Below are positions 31,014-39,454 of a stretch of DNA of 64,000 nt, one piece after another. The DNA comes from Acidovorax sp. RAC01 (GTDB taxonomy: Bacteria; Pseudomonadota; Gammaproteobacteria; Burkholderiales; Burkholderiaceae_C). The stretch spans positions 1,813,001 through 1,877,000 of the forward strand of contig NZ_CP016447.1 in assembly GCF_001714725.1 (NCBI RefSeq), given 5' to 3'. The notes below the pieces were generated by a model, which made no database searches, had not been told where the DNA came from, and worked only from the letters and a program-made list of their open reading frames with translations. Both the position numbers and the translations under genes were made by a program. Each line of letters opens with the position of its first letter. The first letter of the stretch is position 1.

Positions 31014-31336
31014 GGGGCTCCTTGCGTGGGGAAGAAAGAAGCCGTCATGGTGCGAGGGGGCTGCTGACAGCGGCGTGTCAGGAGCGTGTATCGGCGCTGA
31101 CGTCTGGATGGCAGCAAGAGGCTGAGCGGTCGGTCGGGTTGGCCCTTCTCACTGTCTGCGTTTGCCGATGCCCGACATTGGGGCACGGGTGCGACGAGCG
31201 ATCGCGATTGGCCGAAAGCGGACATGCCAGATGGGCATTACTTTTACTTTGTTCGAGAGCTTGCCCCAGAGAAGAAAGTCGGCCGTGACCCGCGGCATCA
31301 AGACGCCCGTTATCGCCGCAAAAAATTCTTGTGGGG
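31014..31336. other. Intergenic region, degenerate sequence, no gene recognised
   Basis: Several overlapping short ORFs on both strands have no conserved residues. The translated fragments (such as RFRPIAIARRT) look like decayed intergenic repeats seen across many proteobacteria. Base composition drops relative to flanking genes. Confidence 0.5.
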
Positions 31337-33652
31337 TCATGCCGGCTCCGGCGATGGGAGTGGTGACGAATGGTTGCCAAGCCAACGAGTGGGGTCTAGG
31401 ACGTCGGCAATGGCATGCAACAGCTCTCTCACTCGCGCTGGATCTGATCGTGCAAGCGCTCTTTCGGCGTATGAGTGCGAATAGCCGTCTCGATACTTAT
31501 CGGCTTCTTCTCTGAGGTTCTCCGCTTCACGAAACATCTGCTCCGGATTTAAGTGCTTTGCCTGCAGGCGGGCAGTCTCGACCTTCGCTGCCATCGCCCT
31601 GGAGTCGCCCAATTCGCAACATAGCTGAATTGCAGCCGCCGCTAGCATTCCTCGCTCAAGACTTCCCCAGCCGTTTGCCTCCTGGCCGACCTCCATCGCC
31701 CAACGGATGATGATTGCCTGCGCACGCTCGCAAACTTCAGTTGCGTCGAAGCGTGCAGCGCCTTGGGCGATCCGGAAACACACGTCTCCGAAGCTATTCG
31801 ACTCTAAGCGGTGGGCTGCATTTTTGTCAGTCGGCGCCCATGAAAGCACGGACACCAGCCAAAGCGCGTGCTTTTCAAGTTCAGCCTTTCTCCTTGCGCT
31901 TGCACGGGATGCCGTCAGCAACAATGCCTGGGGGATCATCTCGATCCAGTGCAGTAGGTTGAAGGTGAGGCTAGAGCCCTTCGTGACAGCTGGTTCGAAA
32001 AGGGCTCTCGTGAAATCGGATTGCCTGTCAGCCCATTCGGCGATGTGACCGCATATTTGCTCCCTCCGCGTGTCGTCTTCAATGTCACCCAGCGCATTCG
32101 CCAGATTGACGAAGCTTTGAACAAAAGACCCGCTGTCTGTCGCTCCGAAGTAAGGCGCCAACCAGGCGCCGTGGCCGCTGGCGAAACGCTCATCAGGCGT
32201 CTGGAGCACTACAAGGGCTAGTGTTTGAATGGACCTTCGGCATTCCTCCAGCGCAAACCGCACATCGTTTCCTTGCCCCTTCAGGACAGCAAGCTCAATT
32301 GCCGCCAGCTGTTTCGCCGCGGTCATCGAGACGACTAAGTCTCTAGGGGCAGCAATGCACCCGACAAAAGAAACTGCGTTCGTTACCGTTGTGACTTCGG
32401 TTGGGGACTCTTCTGCCAGTGCGACGCCGATCTCCCCCAGCAATCGAGTGCCTTCCATGGAGACATCCGGGAAGCCGAGCCTCACGACATCTTGGACGGC
32501 GCCGACCAAGTATTGAGCAGCGAGCATCGCGTGGGTTTTCGATTGACTCTGCTTCTGGTATTCGATGCGTTCATACACACGGAAGAGCTGGGCAAACCCT
32601 CGAAGCGTAAGCTCCATCTGCCTCTCATCGCTCGCCGTCAGGGCAGTTTTCGCACGCTGGCGCAGGCTCTCTAAGCTGCGCGTGATCACTGAGTCATCAA
32701 CCAACGGGTTCTCGACCATCCAGGCATACGAGAAAAACGTCCGTCCTTTCGCCTGAACATAGAGGGCGTTGATGACTACGAGGGCATTGAGTGCCTGTTC
32801 GGCGACCTCGTAGTCGCCTTGCTCCCCATACCTGCGGCTGTACGCGATTGCGTGTTCGATTCCTTGTTTGACTTCTTGAGTCCAGGAAGAGTTGACGTTC
32901 AAAAAGAGAAGGCGTCGCTGATCTACGCCGGAATCGTCGCTACCGTCATCAGGCATCGCTTTTGTTGCTGCATCAGCGAGGGTCCGCCAGCGGCCGAGTG
33001 CCTTGTGAATTCGTTGGACAAGCCTTGACAGCTGCTGGATCGGGCTAACAAGAGCGATCGCACGTCTATAGGCCAGCATGTAAAGGCCGAACACCGCGAG
33101 CGTGAGCCAGGCTCCAGCGACCAGGACCACCGCCGACCATGTAACGTCCGGGACTAGCGAGAGGAGCGCGACCCCACATGCAGCTCCGAACGAAGTAACC
33201 GCGTATCCCAATAGGCGCCAATCGGCACTCAGGCGATTGAATAAGGCGTGTGGCATGCGTTCGACATTCACCTGCATTGCGAAGGTGATGATCGAAAAGG
33301 CGACTGCCGTCGCTCCAATCAGCGCCCCACCGGCTGCAATGAAGAGCTGCGAAAGGGTTTCCCAACGCTTGTCGACTTTGAAATAGCCGATGATTTCGCA
33401 GTTCGCCCACCAAGCAAGGCCCGAACTTGCAGCAAGCGCAACCAAAACCGCAACGGCCACAAGCGCTCCGCTACCTCGCGCCAGTCGATTCACCAACTGT
33501 TCCCGACGTCTCTCAGTTTCGAAGTGAAACCTCGCGAGACGCAACCTCACTCTGCCAATAATGGGTCGGCGCACGGTGGCACTACGGGCCGGATTTGCGG
33601 CCGCGGCAGGCGGCAGTGGTTCGGGGTTTGGGGCTTGGTGGTCATACGTCAT
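31337..33652 (-). CDS. Unknown large membrane protein with long helical C-terminal domain
   Basis: This 771-residue protein belongs to no family I recognise. An N-terminal Pro/Ala tail and basic segment (residues 1-60) precede four predicted helices: about 62-83, 101-125, 148-167 and 172-194. The second reads IAAGGALIGATAVAFSIITFAMQV, faintly like DUF2254 membrane proteins. The remaining 570 residues are soluble, mainly helical and free of nucleotide or metal motifs. One sampled line is about 57 percent GC, against the high sixties around it. Both flanks hold decayed non-coding sequence, which suggests a transferred patch. ATG at 33652 is preferred over GTG at 33709. Confidence 0.75.
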   Translation of the reverse strand: MTYDHQAPNPEPLPPAAAANPARSATVRRPIIGRVRLRLARFHFETERRREQLVNRLARGSGALVAVAVLVALAASSGLAWWANCEIIGYFKVDKRWETLSQLFIAAGGALIGATAVAFSIITFAMQVNVERMPHALFNRLSADWRLLGYAVTSFGAACGVALLSLVPDVTWSAVVLVAGAWLTLAVFGLYMLAYRRAIALVSPIQQLSRLVQRIHKALGRWRTLADAATKAMPDDGSDDSGVDQRRLLFLNVNSSWTQEVKQGIEHAIAYSRRYGEQGDYEVAEQALNALVVINALYVQAKGRTFFSYAWMVENPLVDDSVITRSLESLRQRAKTALTASDERQMELTLRGFAQLFRVYERIEYQKQSQSKTHAMLAAQYLVGAVQDVVRLGFPDVSMEGTRLLGEIGVALAEESPTEVTTVTNAVSFVGCIAAPRDLVVSMTAAKQLAAIELAVLKGQGNDVRFALEECRRSIQTLALVVLQTPDERFASGHGAWLAPYFGATDSGSFVQSFVNLANALGDIEDDTRREQICGHIAEWADRQSDFTRALFEPAVTKGSSLTFNLLHWIEMIPQALLLTASRASARRKAELEKHALWLVSVLSWAPTDKNAAHRLESNSFGDVCFRIAQGAARFDATEVCERAQAIIIRWAMEVGQEANGWGSLERGMLAAAAIQLCCELGDSRAMAAKVETARLQAKHLNPEQMFREAENLREEADKYRDGYSHSYAERALARSDPARVRELLHAIADVLDPTRWLGNHSSPLPSPEPA

Positions 33653-34010
33653 GAAGGCGAATCCGTCAAAGATGCGCCTATGATCACTGAAAGGTGCTAC
33701 GACGGCCACTCTCCGCTTGTTAGAGAGGCCTTGTGAGTCAAAGACTTAGGCCTGGCTGGTCGAATCTTGCCCTCTCCACCGAGCTGCCAAGGCCCGCTTT
33801 CGATCCACTGTCGTCCGTCCCTCTACAGGGCAGGGTTACCAACGACAGCATTCGAACAGGAACCGTGAACTTGACTCCCACCAGCTACCGACCGCAACCG
33901 CTGCAAAGTAGACGCTCAATAGAGCCAGGTTGCTTCGCGTACCAGGACCGCCGGTGCAAAATACGGAACAGCGCCCCCTAAGATCGCGGGGTGCGCAGTG
34001 AATCCAAAGC
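33653..34010. other. Intergenic region, no gene recognised
   Basis: About 360 bases of degenerate sequence. A plus-strand ORF at 33733-33981 has no family features and unusual composition, so I do not call it. It presumably contains the promoter of the unknown membrane protein. Confidence 0.45.
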
Positions 34011-34041
34011 ACAAACAAAAAGCCCGGCATCCGCCGGGCTT
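34011..34041 (-). terminator. Rho-independent terminator of the tannase-family gene
   Basis: On the minus strand AAGCCCGGC, four-base loop, GCCGGGCTT runs into TTTTTGTTTGT, 19 bases after the stop at 34060. It marks the end of the hydroxycinnamate block. Confidence 0.85.
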
Positions 34042-34059
34042 CCCACTTTCAATCCCCCC

Positions 34060-35796
34060 TCACTTGCAGCTAAAACTGCTCGCACTCTCCACATCCCCCG
34101 TCCCGTTGTAACGCGCCACCTTGGGGTACACGCACAGCGGCCGGGTGCGGCTGGCAGACCAGGTGGCTGGCAGCTCGGCGTTGACCACATTGGCCCCCGT
34201 GCCGCGTGCCCTGGCCGTCACGCTGTCGGGCGCCTTGCCTTGTTCCACCCAGGCCACCAGCGGGGCCAGCATGTCGAACTGGTCGGTGGCGGGGCCGCCG
34301 GAGCAGTGGTTCATGCCGGGGATGAAGAACAGGCGGGCAAACGCGTCGGCGTTGTTGCTGTTGCTGGCCTGCAGTTTGTCCATCCAGCTGGCGGTGTCGA
34401 TGGGCGAGAACACGCCGTCGGCCACGCCGTGGAAGACGATCATCTTGGCGCCGCGGTTCTTCAGCGTGTTCAGGTCGCTGGGGTTGGGCGGCGTCATGAA
34501 CGACCAGGGCGATTCGGTGTAGACCGAGGTGGTGGCAAAGATCTTCTGGTAGTCGGTTTCCATGTTGAAGTTCAGCGCGTACTGCAGGCCGGTGGTGGCG
34601 CCAAAGGCCGCCACGGTGCTGGGCGGTGACGTGAAGATGAAGGCCACCGCACCCGCGTCCCGCGTGGCGGGCGCGCCGAAGTGCCACGACGCAAAGTTGG
34701 CGCCCGCAATGCCGGGGTCAAACCAGGTGCCCTGGTACAGCGCTTCGCCCTTGCTGTTCTTGGGGCCGGCAAACACGCTGGCCAGCACGCTCTTTTGCTC
34801 GCTGGTAATGCACGAGCCATCGCGCGTGCCGGTGCAGGTGGGCACATCGTTTTGCAGGCTGAAGGCGGCCTGGCAGGCGGCCACGTCGTTCACCTGGCCG
34901 TCGGCAACGCCGTCGAGCGCGTCGCACCTGGCCACCATGCGGCTGCTGATGAGCTTGAACTCGGCGGGGGTCACGGCGGTGTTCAGGTCGGGCTGGCCGC
35001 TGGCGTCCTTGGTGGCTATTTTGGCGTATTGCTGGGCCTTCCACAGCTGGGTGGTGGCGGCCTTGGGCAGGCTGAAGCCGGGGTTGCCGGCCAGCACGCC
35101 GTCGTACTGCTCGGCATAGCGCGATGCGGCCACCATGGCGTGGCGCCCGCCGTTGGAGCAGCCCGCAATGTACGAGCGGTCGGGCGCCTTGCCGTAGGCG
35201 CTCTTGATGAGGTTCTTGGCCATGGGGGTGAGCGTGCCCACGGCCTGGTAGCCGTAGTCCAGCCGGGCCTGCGGGTCCACGCCAAAGAAGGGGGTGGGGG
35301 CGCCGTGGCCGGCGTCAGAGCTGAGGACGGCAAAGCCCTGCACCAGCCCGGGCGCCACGGGCGCTGCGCCGCTCACCGAGCCCAGCGCGATCACCACGCT
35401 GCCGTCCAGCCCGCCGTTGGCCTGGTGCAGGAAGCGGCCGTTCCAGTCCACGGGCAGGCGCATTTCAAAGCCGATGGCGTAGGCGGCGCCGTCCACCGTG
35501 CTGGTGCGCTCTTTCATCTTGCCCTTGACCAGGCAGTGCGCGGGCACCTGCGTGACCACGCCCTGCAGCGTGAGCGGGCCGGCGGCGATCTGCTCGGCCG
35601 AGGTGATGCGCGTGTCGGGCAGCGCGAGGCTGCTGGCCAGCGTGGCGCACGACTGCAGCGTGGCCGGTGTGGCGGCGCTGAGCTGGGGCAGGGCGGCGTC
35701 TGACGAGCCGCCACAGCCCATCAGCAGGGCAGCCGTGGCCACCGAGAGTGCCAGGGGCTGCGGGTTACCCAACAGGTTTCTTCGGATCAGGCGCAT
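34060..35796 (-). CDS. Tannase/feruloyl esterase-family lipoprotein
   Basis: This 578-residue secreted esterase is a lipoprotein (LLMGC, acylated Cys28). It has the alpha/beta-hydrolase nucleophile GCSNGGRHAM (Ser near 213), the calcium-site lid motif DALDGVADGQ (near 292) and FIPGMNHCSGG with the catalytic His near 496. The Cys residues next to Ser and His fit the CS-D-HC disulfide motif typical of this family. It would release ferulate or related hydroxycinnamates from plant esters. The start follows GGAGACAACACC. It is the last minus-strand gene of the hydroxycinnamate cluster. Confidence 0.9.
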   Translation of the reverse strand: MRLIRRNLLGNPQPLALSVATAALLMGCGGSSDAALPQLSAATPATLQSCATLASSLALPDTRITSAEQIAAGPLTLQGVVTQVPAHCLVKGKMKERTSTVDGAAYAIGFEMRLPVDWNGRFLHQANGGLDGSVVIALGSVSGAAPVAPGLVQGFAVLSSDAGHGAPTPFFGVDPQARLDYGYQAVGTLTPMAKNLIKSAYGKAPDRSYIAGCSNGGRHAMVAASRYAEQYDGVLAGNPGFSLPKAATTQLWKAQQYAKIATKDASGQPDLNTAVTPAEFKLISSRMVARCDALDGVADGQVNDVAACQAAFSLQNDVPTCTGTRDGSCITSEQKSVLASVFAGPKNSKGEALYQGTWFDPGIAGANFASWHFGAPATRDAGAVAFIFTSPPSTVAAFGATTGLQYALNFNMETDYQKIFATTSVYTESPWSFMTPPNPSDLNTLKNRGAKMIVFHGVADGVFSPIDTASWMDKLQASNSNNADAFARLFFIPGMNHCSGGPATDQFDMLAPLVAWVEQGKAPDSVTARARGTGANVVNAELPATWSASRTRPLCVYPKVARYNGTGDVESASSFSCK

Positions 35797-35886
35797 GGTG
35801 TTGTCTCCGGTAGTTTTTCGAGGCGCAGGGGGGCCCGCAGCATGGCCTCGGCACGCTGTGGGAATGAGATCAGTAGAAAAAGGGTG

Positions 35887-35950
35887 TGCTACAAAAGTTG
35901 CAGCTGTATGGGCTTATGGGTCATGCGCTAGAGGCCTCTTTGGGCTTGAA
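35887..35950 (+). repeat. Dispersed repeat family B, copy 3 (forms 3' end of an acyl-CoA dehydrogenase gene)
   Basis: TGCTACAAAAGTTGCAGCTG, GCGCTAGAGGCC and GGGCTTGAA match the family. The acyl-CoA dehydrogenase reading frame runs into it and takes its last ten or so codons (LEFKPKEASSA) and its stop from it. Confidence 0.75.
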
Positions 35951-37738
35951 TTCAAGCGCTTGGGCAATGCGCTGGCGCAGGACGGCGGCGCGCAGGTCAA
36001 ACTCGGGCAGCACCCACTGGGTAAAGGCCTGGGCGGGTGCCGTCCAGCGGTCTGCTTCGCCGGTGGGTGTGCGCCCGTGGGCGCGGCGGCTGGCGGTGCC
36101 AATCTGGCACCAGGCCCATTCCAGCAGCACCAGCGCCACGGCGCGCAGGTAGTCGTCGGCCACCCAGTAGGGCAGCTCGGGGTCAGAGTGCGCGGCAATG
36201 GCCAGCGTCTGCGTGATCTCGACCAGTGCATGCCTGCGCACACTGGTGGCGGCGCCGGGCGCCTTGCCGGGCAGTGCCGCCAGCAGCGCGGCCAGCCCCT
36301 GGCCGCCGTCTGCCAGCACTTTGCGCACCAGCAGGTCGATGGCCTGGATCTCGTTGGTGCCCTCGTAGATCATGGCCACGCGAGCGTCGCGCACGATCTG
36401 CTCGATGCCCCATTCACGCACGTAGCCGTGCCCGCCAAACACCTGCAGGCATGCGCTGGCGCCATGGAAACCCTGGTCGGTGAGGGCAGCCTTGAGCACG
36501 GGCGTGACCAGTGCGCCCCAGCGCTGGGCAGCGGCGCGCTCGCCCGCGTCGGTGCTGTGCTTGGCCACGTCGAGTTGCAGGGCCGTGTGGTAGGCCAGCA
36601 CGCGCCCGCCGTCGATCCAGGCGCGCTGGGTTTGCAGCGTGCGGCGGATGGCGGGGTGGTCTTGAATGAGGCTGGTGTCCTTGGCGCCTGGGGCGCGCAT
36701 CTGGCGGCGCTCGGCCGCGTAGGCGCTGGCCTTTTGCCACGCAGCTTCCAGCAGGCCGATGCCTTGCAGGCCTACGTGCAGGCGGGCGGCGTTCATCATC
36801 ACGAACATGGCGGCCAGGCCCTTGTGCGGCTCGCCCACCAGCCAGCCGGTGGCGTCGTCAAAGCGCATCACGCAGGTGGGGCTGCCGTGCAGGCCCATCT
36901 TTTCTTCGATGCGTTCGCAAACAACCGCATTGCGTACCGAGGCCCCCACGCTCCCCACTTCGTGTGGTTCGCTGCCCCCCGGGGGGGCTGGCCTTGCTTG
37001 GGGCGGCCCGGCGCGGCGGCCGTCGCCGTCTGGCAGCACCTTGGGCACCAGAAACAGCGACAGCCCCTTGGGCCCCGCAGGCGCATCGGGCAGGCGTGCC
37101 AGCACCAGGTGCACGATGTTGTCGGTCAGGTCGTGTTCGCCGCCCGAGATAAAAATCTTGCTGCCGTTCACGCGCACGCTGCCGTCGGGCTGCGGCACGC
37201 CGCGTGTGCGCACCAGGCCCAGGTCGCTGCCGGCGTGGGCTTCGGTCAGGCACATGGTGGCCAGCCATTCGCCGGTGGCCACTTTCTCCAGGTACTGCGC
37301 CTTCAGCGCATCGCTGGCGTGGTGCCTGATGCATTCATACGCGCCATGCAGCAGGCCGGGCGCCATGGTCCAGCCGTGGTTGGCACCGGCCAGCCATTCG
37401 TACAGCACGCATTCCAGCACCGCGGGCAGGCCCTGGCCGCCGTCCTCCGGCGCGCAGGCCAGGGCGGGCCAGCCGCCTTGCCAGAAGGCCTGGTACGCAT
37501 CGCGGAAACCTGGCGGTGTGGTCACTGTGCCAGCGCTGAACTGGCAGCCCACCTCGTCGCCCACGCGCTGCAGCGGGGCCACGGCGGTGTCTACAAACTT
37601 GGCGGCTTCGTCCAGCACCTGCGCAGCCAGGTCACTGTCGGTGTCGGCAAATGGCGCCAGCGCCTGCCACTGCGCCGGGGCGCGCAGCACCTCGGTCAGC
37701 AGAAACTGGATGTCGGCAAGGGACTGGCGTGCGGGCAT
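35921..37738 (-). CDS. Acyl-CoA dehydrogenase, large C-terminally extended type (DmdC-like), with in-frame repeat
   Basis: The 605-residue flavoprotein dehydrogenates an acyl-CoA. It has MCLTEAHAGSDLGLVRT (near 163), INGSKIFISGGEHDLTDNIVHLVLAR, KMGLHGSPTCVMRFDDATGWLVG and FGGHGYVREWGIEQIVRDARVAMIYEGTNEIQAIDLLVRK. It ends in the extra helical domain of the DmdC/ACAD clade. Residues about 239-267 (PPQARPAPPGGSEPHEVGSV) have no counterpart in relatives and are translated from a dispersed intergenic-type repeat. The C-terminus comes from repeat B, and another B copy lies just upstream of the start. A role on a side-chain acyl-CoA of the hydroxycinnamate route is inferred. Confidence 0.9.
   Translation of the reverse strand: MPARQSLADIQFLLTEVLRAPAQWQALAPFADTDSDLAAQVLDEAAKFVDTAVAPLQRVGDEVGCQFSAGTVTTPPGFRDAYQAFWQGGWPALACAPEDGGQGLPAVLECVLYEWLAGANHGWTMAPGLLHGAYECIRHHASDALKAQYLEKVATGEWLATMCLTEAHAGSDLGLVRTRGVPQPDGSVRVNGSKIFISGGEHDLTDNIVHLVLARLPDAPAGPKGLSLFLVPKVLPDGDGRRAGPPQARPAPPGGSEPHEVGSVGASVRNAVVCERIEEKMGLHGSPTCVMRFDDATGWLVGEPHKGLAAMFVMMNAARLHVGLQGIGLLEAAWQKASAYAAERRQMRAPGAKDTSLIQDHPAIRRTLQTQRAWIDGGRVLAYHTALQLDVAKHSTDAGERAAAQRWGALVTPVLKAALTDQGFHGASACLQVFGGHGYVREWGIEQIVRDARVAMIYEGTNEIQAIDLLVRKVLADGGQGLAALLAALPGKAPGAATSVRRHALVEITQTLAIAAHSDPELPYWVADDYLRAVALVLLEWAWCQIGTASRRAHGRTPTGEADRWTAPAQAFTQWVLPEFDLRAAVLRQRIAQALEFKPKEASSA
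36939..37020 (-). repeat. Dispersed repeat family C inserted in frame in acyl-CoA dehydrogenase
   Basis: The minus strand holds GCCCCCCCGGGGGGC-type palindromic sequence followed by AGCGAACCACACGAAGTGGG and GAGCGTGGGGGC. I recognise this as a common Comamonadaceae intergenic repeat from memory. It sits between FLVPKVLPDGDG and RNAVVCERIEEKMG. Confidence 0.75.
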
Positions 37739-37742
37739 GATT

Positions 37743-37807
37743 TGCTCTTATTTTGATAGCTGTTAGTGCTTATGAATCAAGCCCTAGGGGCCGATTTGGC
37801 TTGAAAA
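37743..37807 (+). repeat. Dispersed repeat family B, copy 4
   Basis: TGCTCTTATTTTGATAGCTG, CAAGCCCTAGGGGCC and TTTGGCTTGAAAA give one of the clearest copies. It starts five bases upstream of the acyl-CoA dehydrogenase start codon, so it supplies that gene's leader and ribosome-binding region. Confidence 0.8.
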
Positions 37808-37883
37808 TTGCCTTCTGGGCGTTCACAACGGACCTGATGGAGCCGCGCACGGTGGGCGGGCGAAGCACTGCACTGCGCTGCGC

Positions 37884-37959
37884 GAGGCTTCGACAAGCTC
37901 AGCCCGAACGGGGTGCCAGGCAGCATGCCCTGGCTTCGACAGGCTCAGCCCGAACGGCT
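37884..37959 (+). repeat. REP-like family D, two copies
   Basis: CTTCGACAAGCTCAGCCCGA and CTTCGACAGGCTCAGCCCGA, each followed by ACGG, about 45 bases apart. The same core occurs inverted at 29881 and 30031. Confidence 0.8.
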
Positions 37960-38029
37960 AGGCGCGAGGCGGACGACGCTCCACACCATTGCGCTTCCCT
38001 TCGCCCGTCGATACCGGCGCGCCCCAGGC

Positions 38030-38160
38030 GCAGGCCGCCGCGCAAAGGCCGCCAAACGGCGGAGGCGGCGCTTCGTTGCCGGGCGCTGGCGGCGTCCCCC
38101 CTCCCACGCGCCAGCGTGAGAGAGGGGGGCGAAGGCGCGAAGCGCCTCAGGGGGGGCTCT
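38030..38160 (-). repeat. Dispersed GC-rich repeat family A, copy 2
   Basis: Contains GGCGGCGTCCCCCCTCCC, then GGCGCGAAGCGCCTCAGGGG, ending exactly at the stop codon of the Bug-type gene (38161). Together with family D and B copies it fills the 37739-38160 gap. Confidence 0.8.
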
Positions 38161-39150
38161 CTAGGACTCTGCCGTGAACCCGATCTTCTTGATCAGCGGG
38201 CCCCAGCTGTCGAACTCGGCCTTCTGCCAGCGCGCCTGCTCTTCAGGCGTGGAGCCGTGGGGCAGCAGGCCCACGATGGCCAGGCTGTCGATGACCGACT
38301 TTTCCTTCAGCGCCGCGTTGATGGCGGCGTTGGCGGCTGCGATCACCGGCTTGGGCGTGGCGGCCGGGGCGTAGAAGCCAAACCATTCTTCGGTGGTCAG
38401 CTCGGGGAAGCCCTGTTCGGCAAACGTGGGCACATCGGGCACGTACTGCGAGCGCTTGGGGCCCGACGTGGCCAGGATGCGCAGCTTGCCGGCCTTGTAG
38501 TTGGCAATGAAGTCACCGTGCGGCGTGACCATGGCGGCCACCTGGCCACCCACCACATCGGTCACGCCGGGGATGGAGCCGCGGTAGGGCACGTGGCGCA
38601 GTTCCACCCCGCTGTTGATGCCCAGCAGCGCGCCCAGGAAGTGGGGCGTGGAGCCCGCACCGGGCGAGCCGTAGCTGGCGTCCTTGGGGTTGGCCTTGGC
38701 CCAGGCCAGGAAGTCCTTCACCGTCTTCACGCTGGCCGGCACCATGGGCCCCACGGCCAGGCCGTGGTGCATGATCGCGCCGATCGACACGGGCGCAAAG
38801 TCCTTGTCGCTGTAGTTCATCTTGCTGTAGATGTGCGGGTAGTTGGCCAGGGCCGACACCTGCGCCAGGGCCAGCACCGAGCCATCGGCGGGCGCACCCT
38901 TGAGCGTTTCCAGCGCAATGCGGCCGCCGGCGCCCGGCTTGTTTTCCACCACGCCCGCGTTCTTGGCATAGGCCGTCCCCCCGAATTTTTCGGCCACGCG
39001 GCGGGCTACGGTGTCGCCCGAGCTGCCGGCCGGAAAGCCGAACAGCACCTTGACCTGCTCGATCGGCTGGGCCGATGCGGACAGCGGGTAGAACGCGCCG
39101 AGCGCGGCGGCAGACCCGAAAGCTTGTACAAATTGGCGGCGTGTCGTCAT
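38161..39150 (-). CDS. Bug-family (TctC-like) periplasmic solute-binding protein
   Basis: The 329-residue protein has a twin-arginine-like leader (TTRRQFVQ, cleavage after SASA near residue 27). The family-typical VKVLFGFPAGSSGDTVARRVAEKF follows at the mature start, then VENKPGAGGRIALETLKG, VPYRGSIPGVTDVVGGQV and MVTPHG. Bug proteins capture carboxylates, often aromatic or dicarboxylic acids, with or without a dedicated TctAB transporter; none is present here. Inside this cluster a hydroxycinnamate or its product is the likely ligand. GGAGACAACC precedes the start. Confidence 0.92.
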   Translation of the reverse strand: MTTRRQFVQAFGSAAALGAFYPLSASAQPIEQVKVLFGFPAGSSGDTVARRVAEKFGGTAYAKNAGVVENKPGAGGRIALETLKGAPADGSVLALAQVSALANYPHIYSKMNYSDKDFAPVSIGAIMHHGLAVGPMVPASVKTVKDFLAWAKANPKDASYGSPGAGSTPHFLGALLGINSGVELRHVPYRGSIPGVTDVVGGQVAAMVTPHGDFIANYKAGKLRILATSGPKRSQYVPDVPTFAEQGFPELTTEEWFGFYAPAATPKPVIAAANAAINAALKEKSVIDSLAIVGLLPHGSTPEEQARWQKAEFDSWGPLIKKIGFTAES

Positions 39151-39269
39151 GGTTGTCTCCTGTGACTGGTTAAAAGTTCGAGTTCAGCATGGGGTGTCTT
39201 CACACCCTCTCGTTATGTCGGCGCTGCATGCTTTCCGCAGTCGGCCCGAGCTGGGCGCGGCCCAGGCCA

Positions 39270-39454
39270 GCGGCCGCCGCGCAAGGGCCGCCCCGCCGCG
39301 CTGGCGGCGTCCCCCTGCCCGCTGCGCGCAGCGCTGCGAGAGCGGGGGCTGAGCGCCGCGGCTCCGAGCCTGCCTGCGCAGGCTTGGACGGCAGTGAAGA
39401 GCGACCGCCTATGGCGGGCGCACCGAGGCGCGCAGCGCCTCAGGGGGGTGGTCC
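39270..39454 (-). repeat. Dispersed GC-rich repeat family A, copy 3 (long form)
   Basis: Begins GGCCGCCGCGCAAGGGCCGC and GGCGTCCCCCTGCCC, and ends GGCGCGCAGCGCCTCAGGGG next to the SDR stop codon. A middle segment holds further inverted repeats (GCCTGCCTGCGCAGGC) not present in the other copies. It accounts for most of 39151-39454. Confidence 0.8.

Noticed and set aside
31162..31515. 117-residue plus-strand ORF overlapping the 3' end of the unknown membrane protein
   Set aside because: Overlaps a longer gene and resembles degenerate intergenic sequence.
33733..33981. 82-residue plus-strand ORF
   Set aside because: No conserved motif, unusual composition, sits in decayed spacer beside the AT-richer gene.
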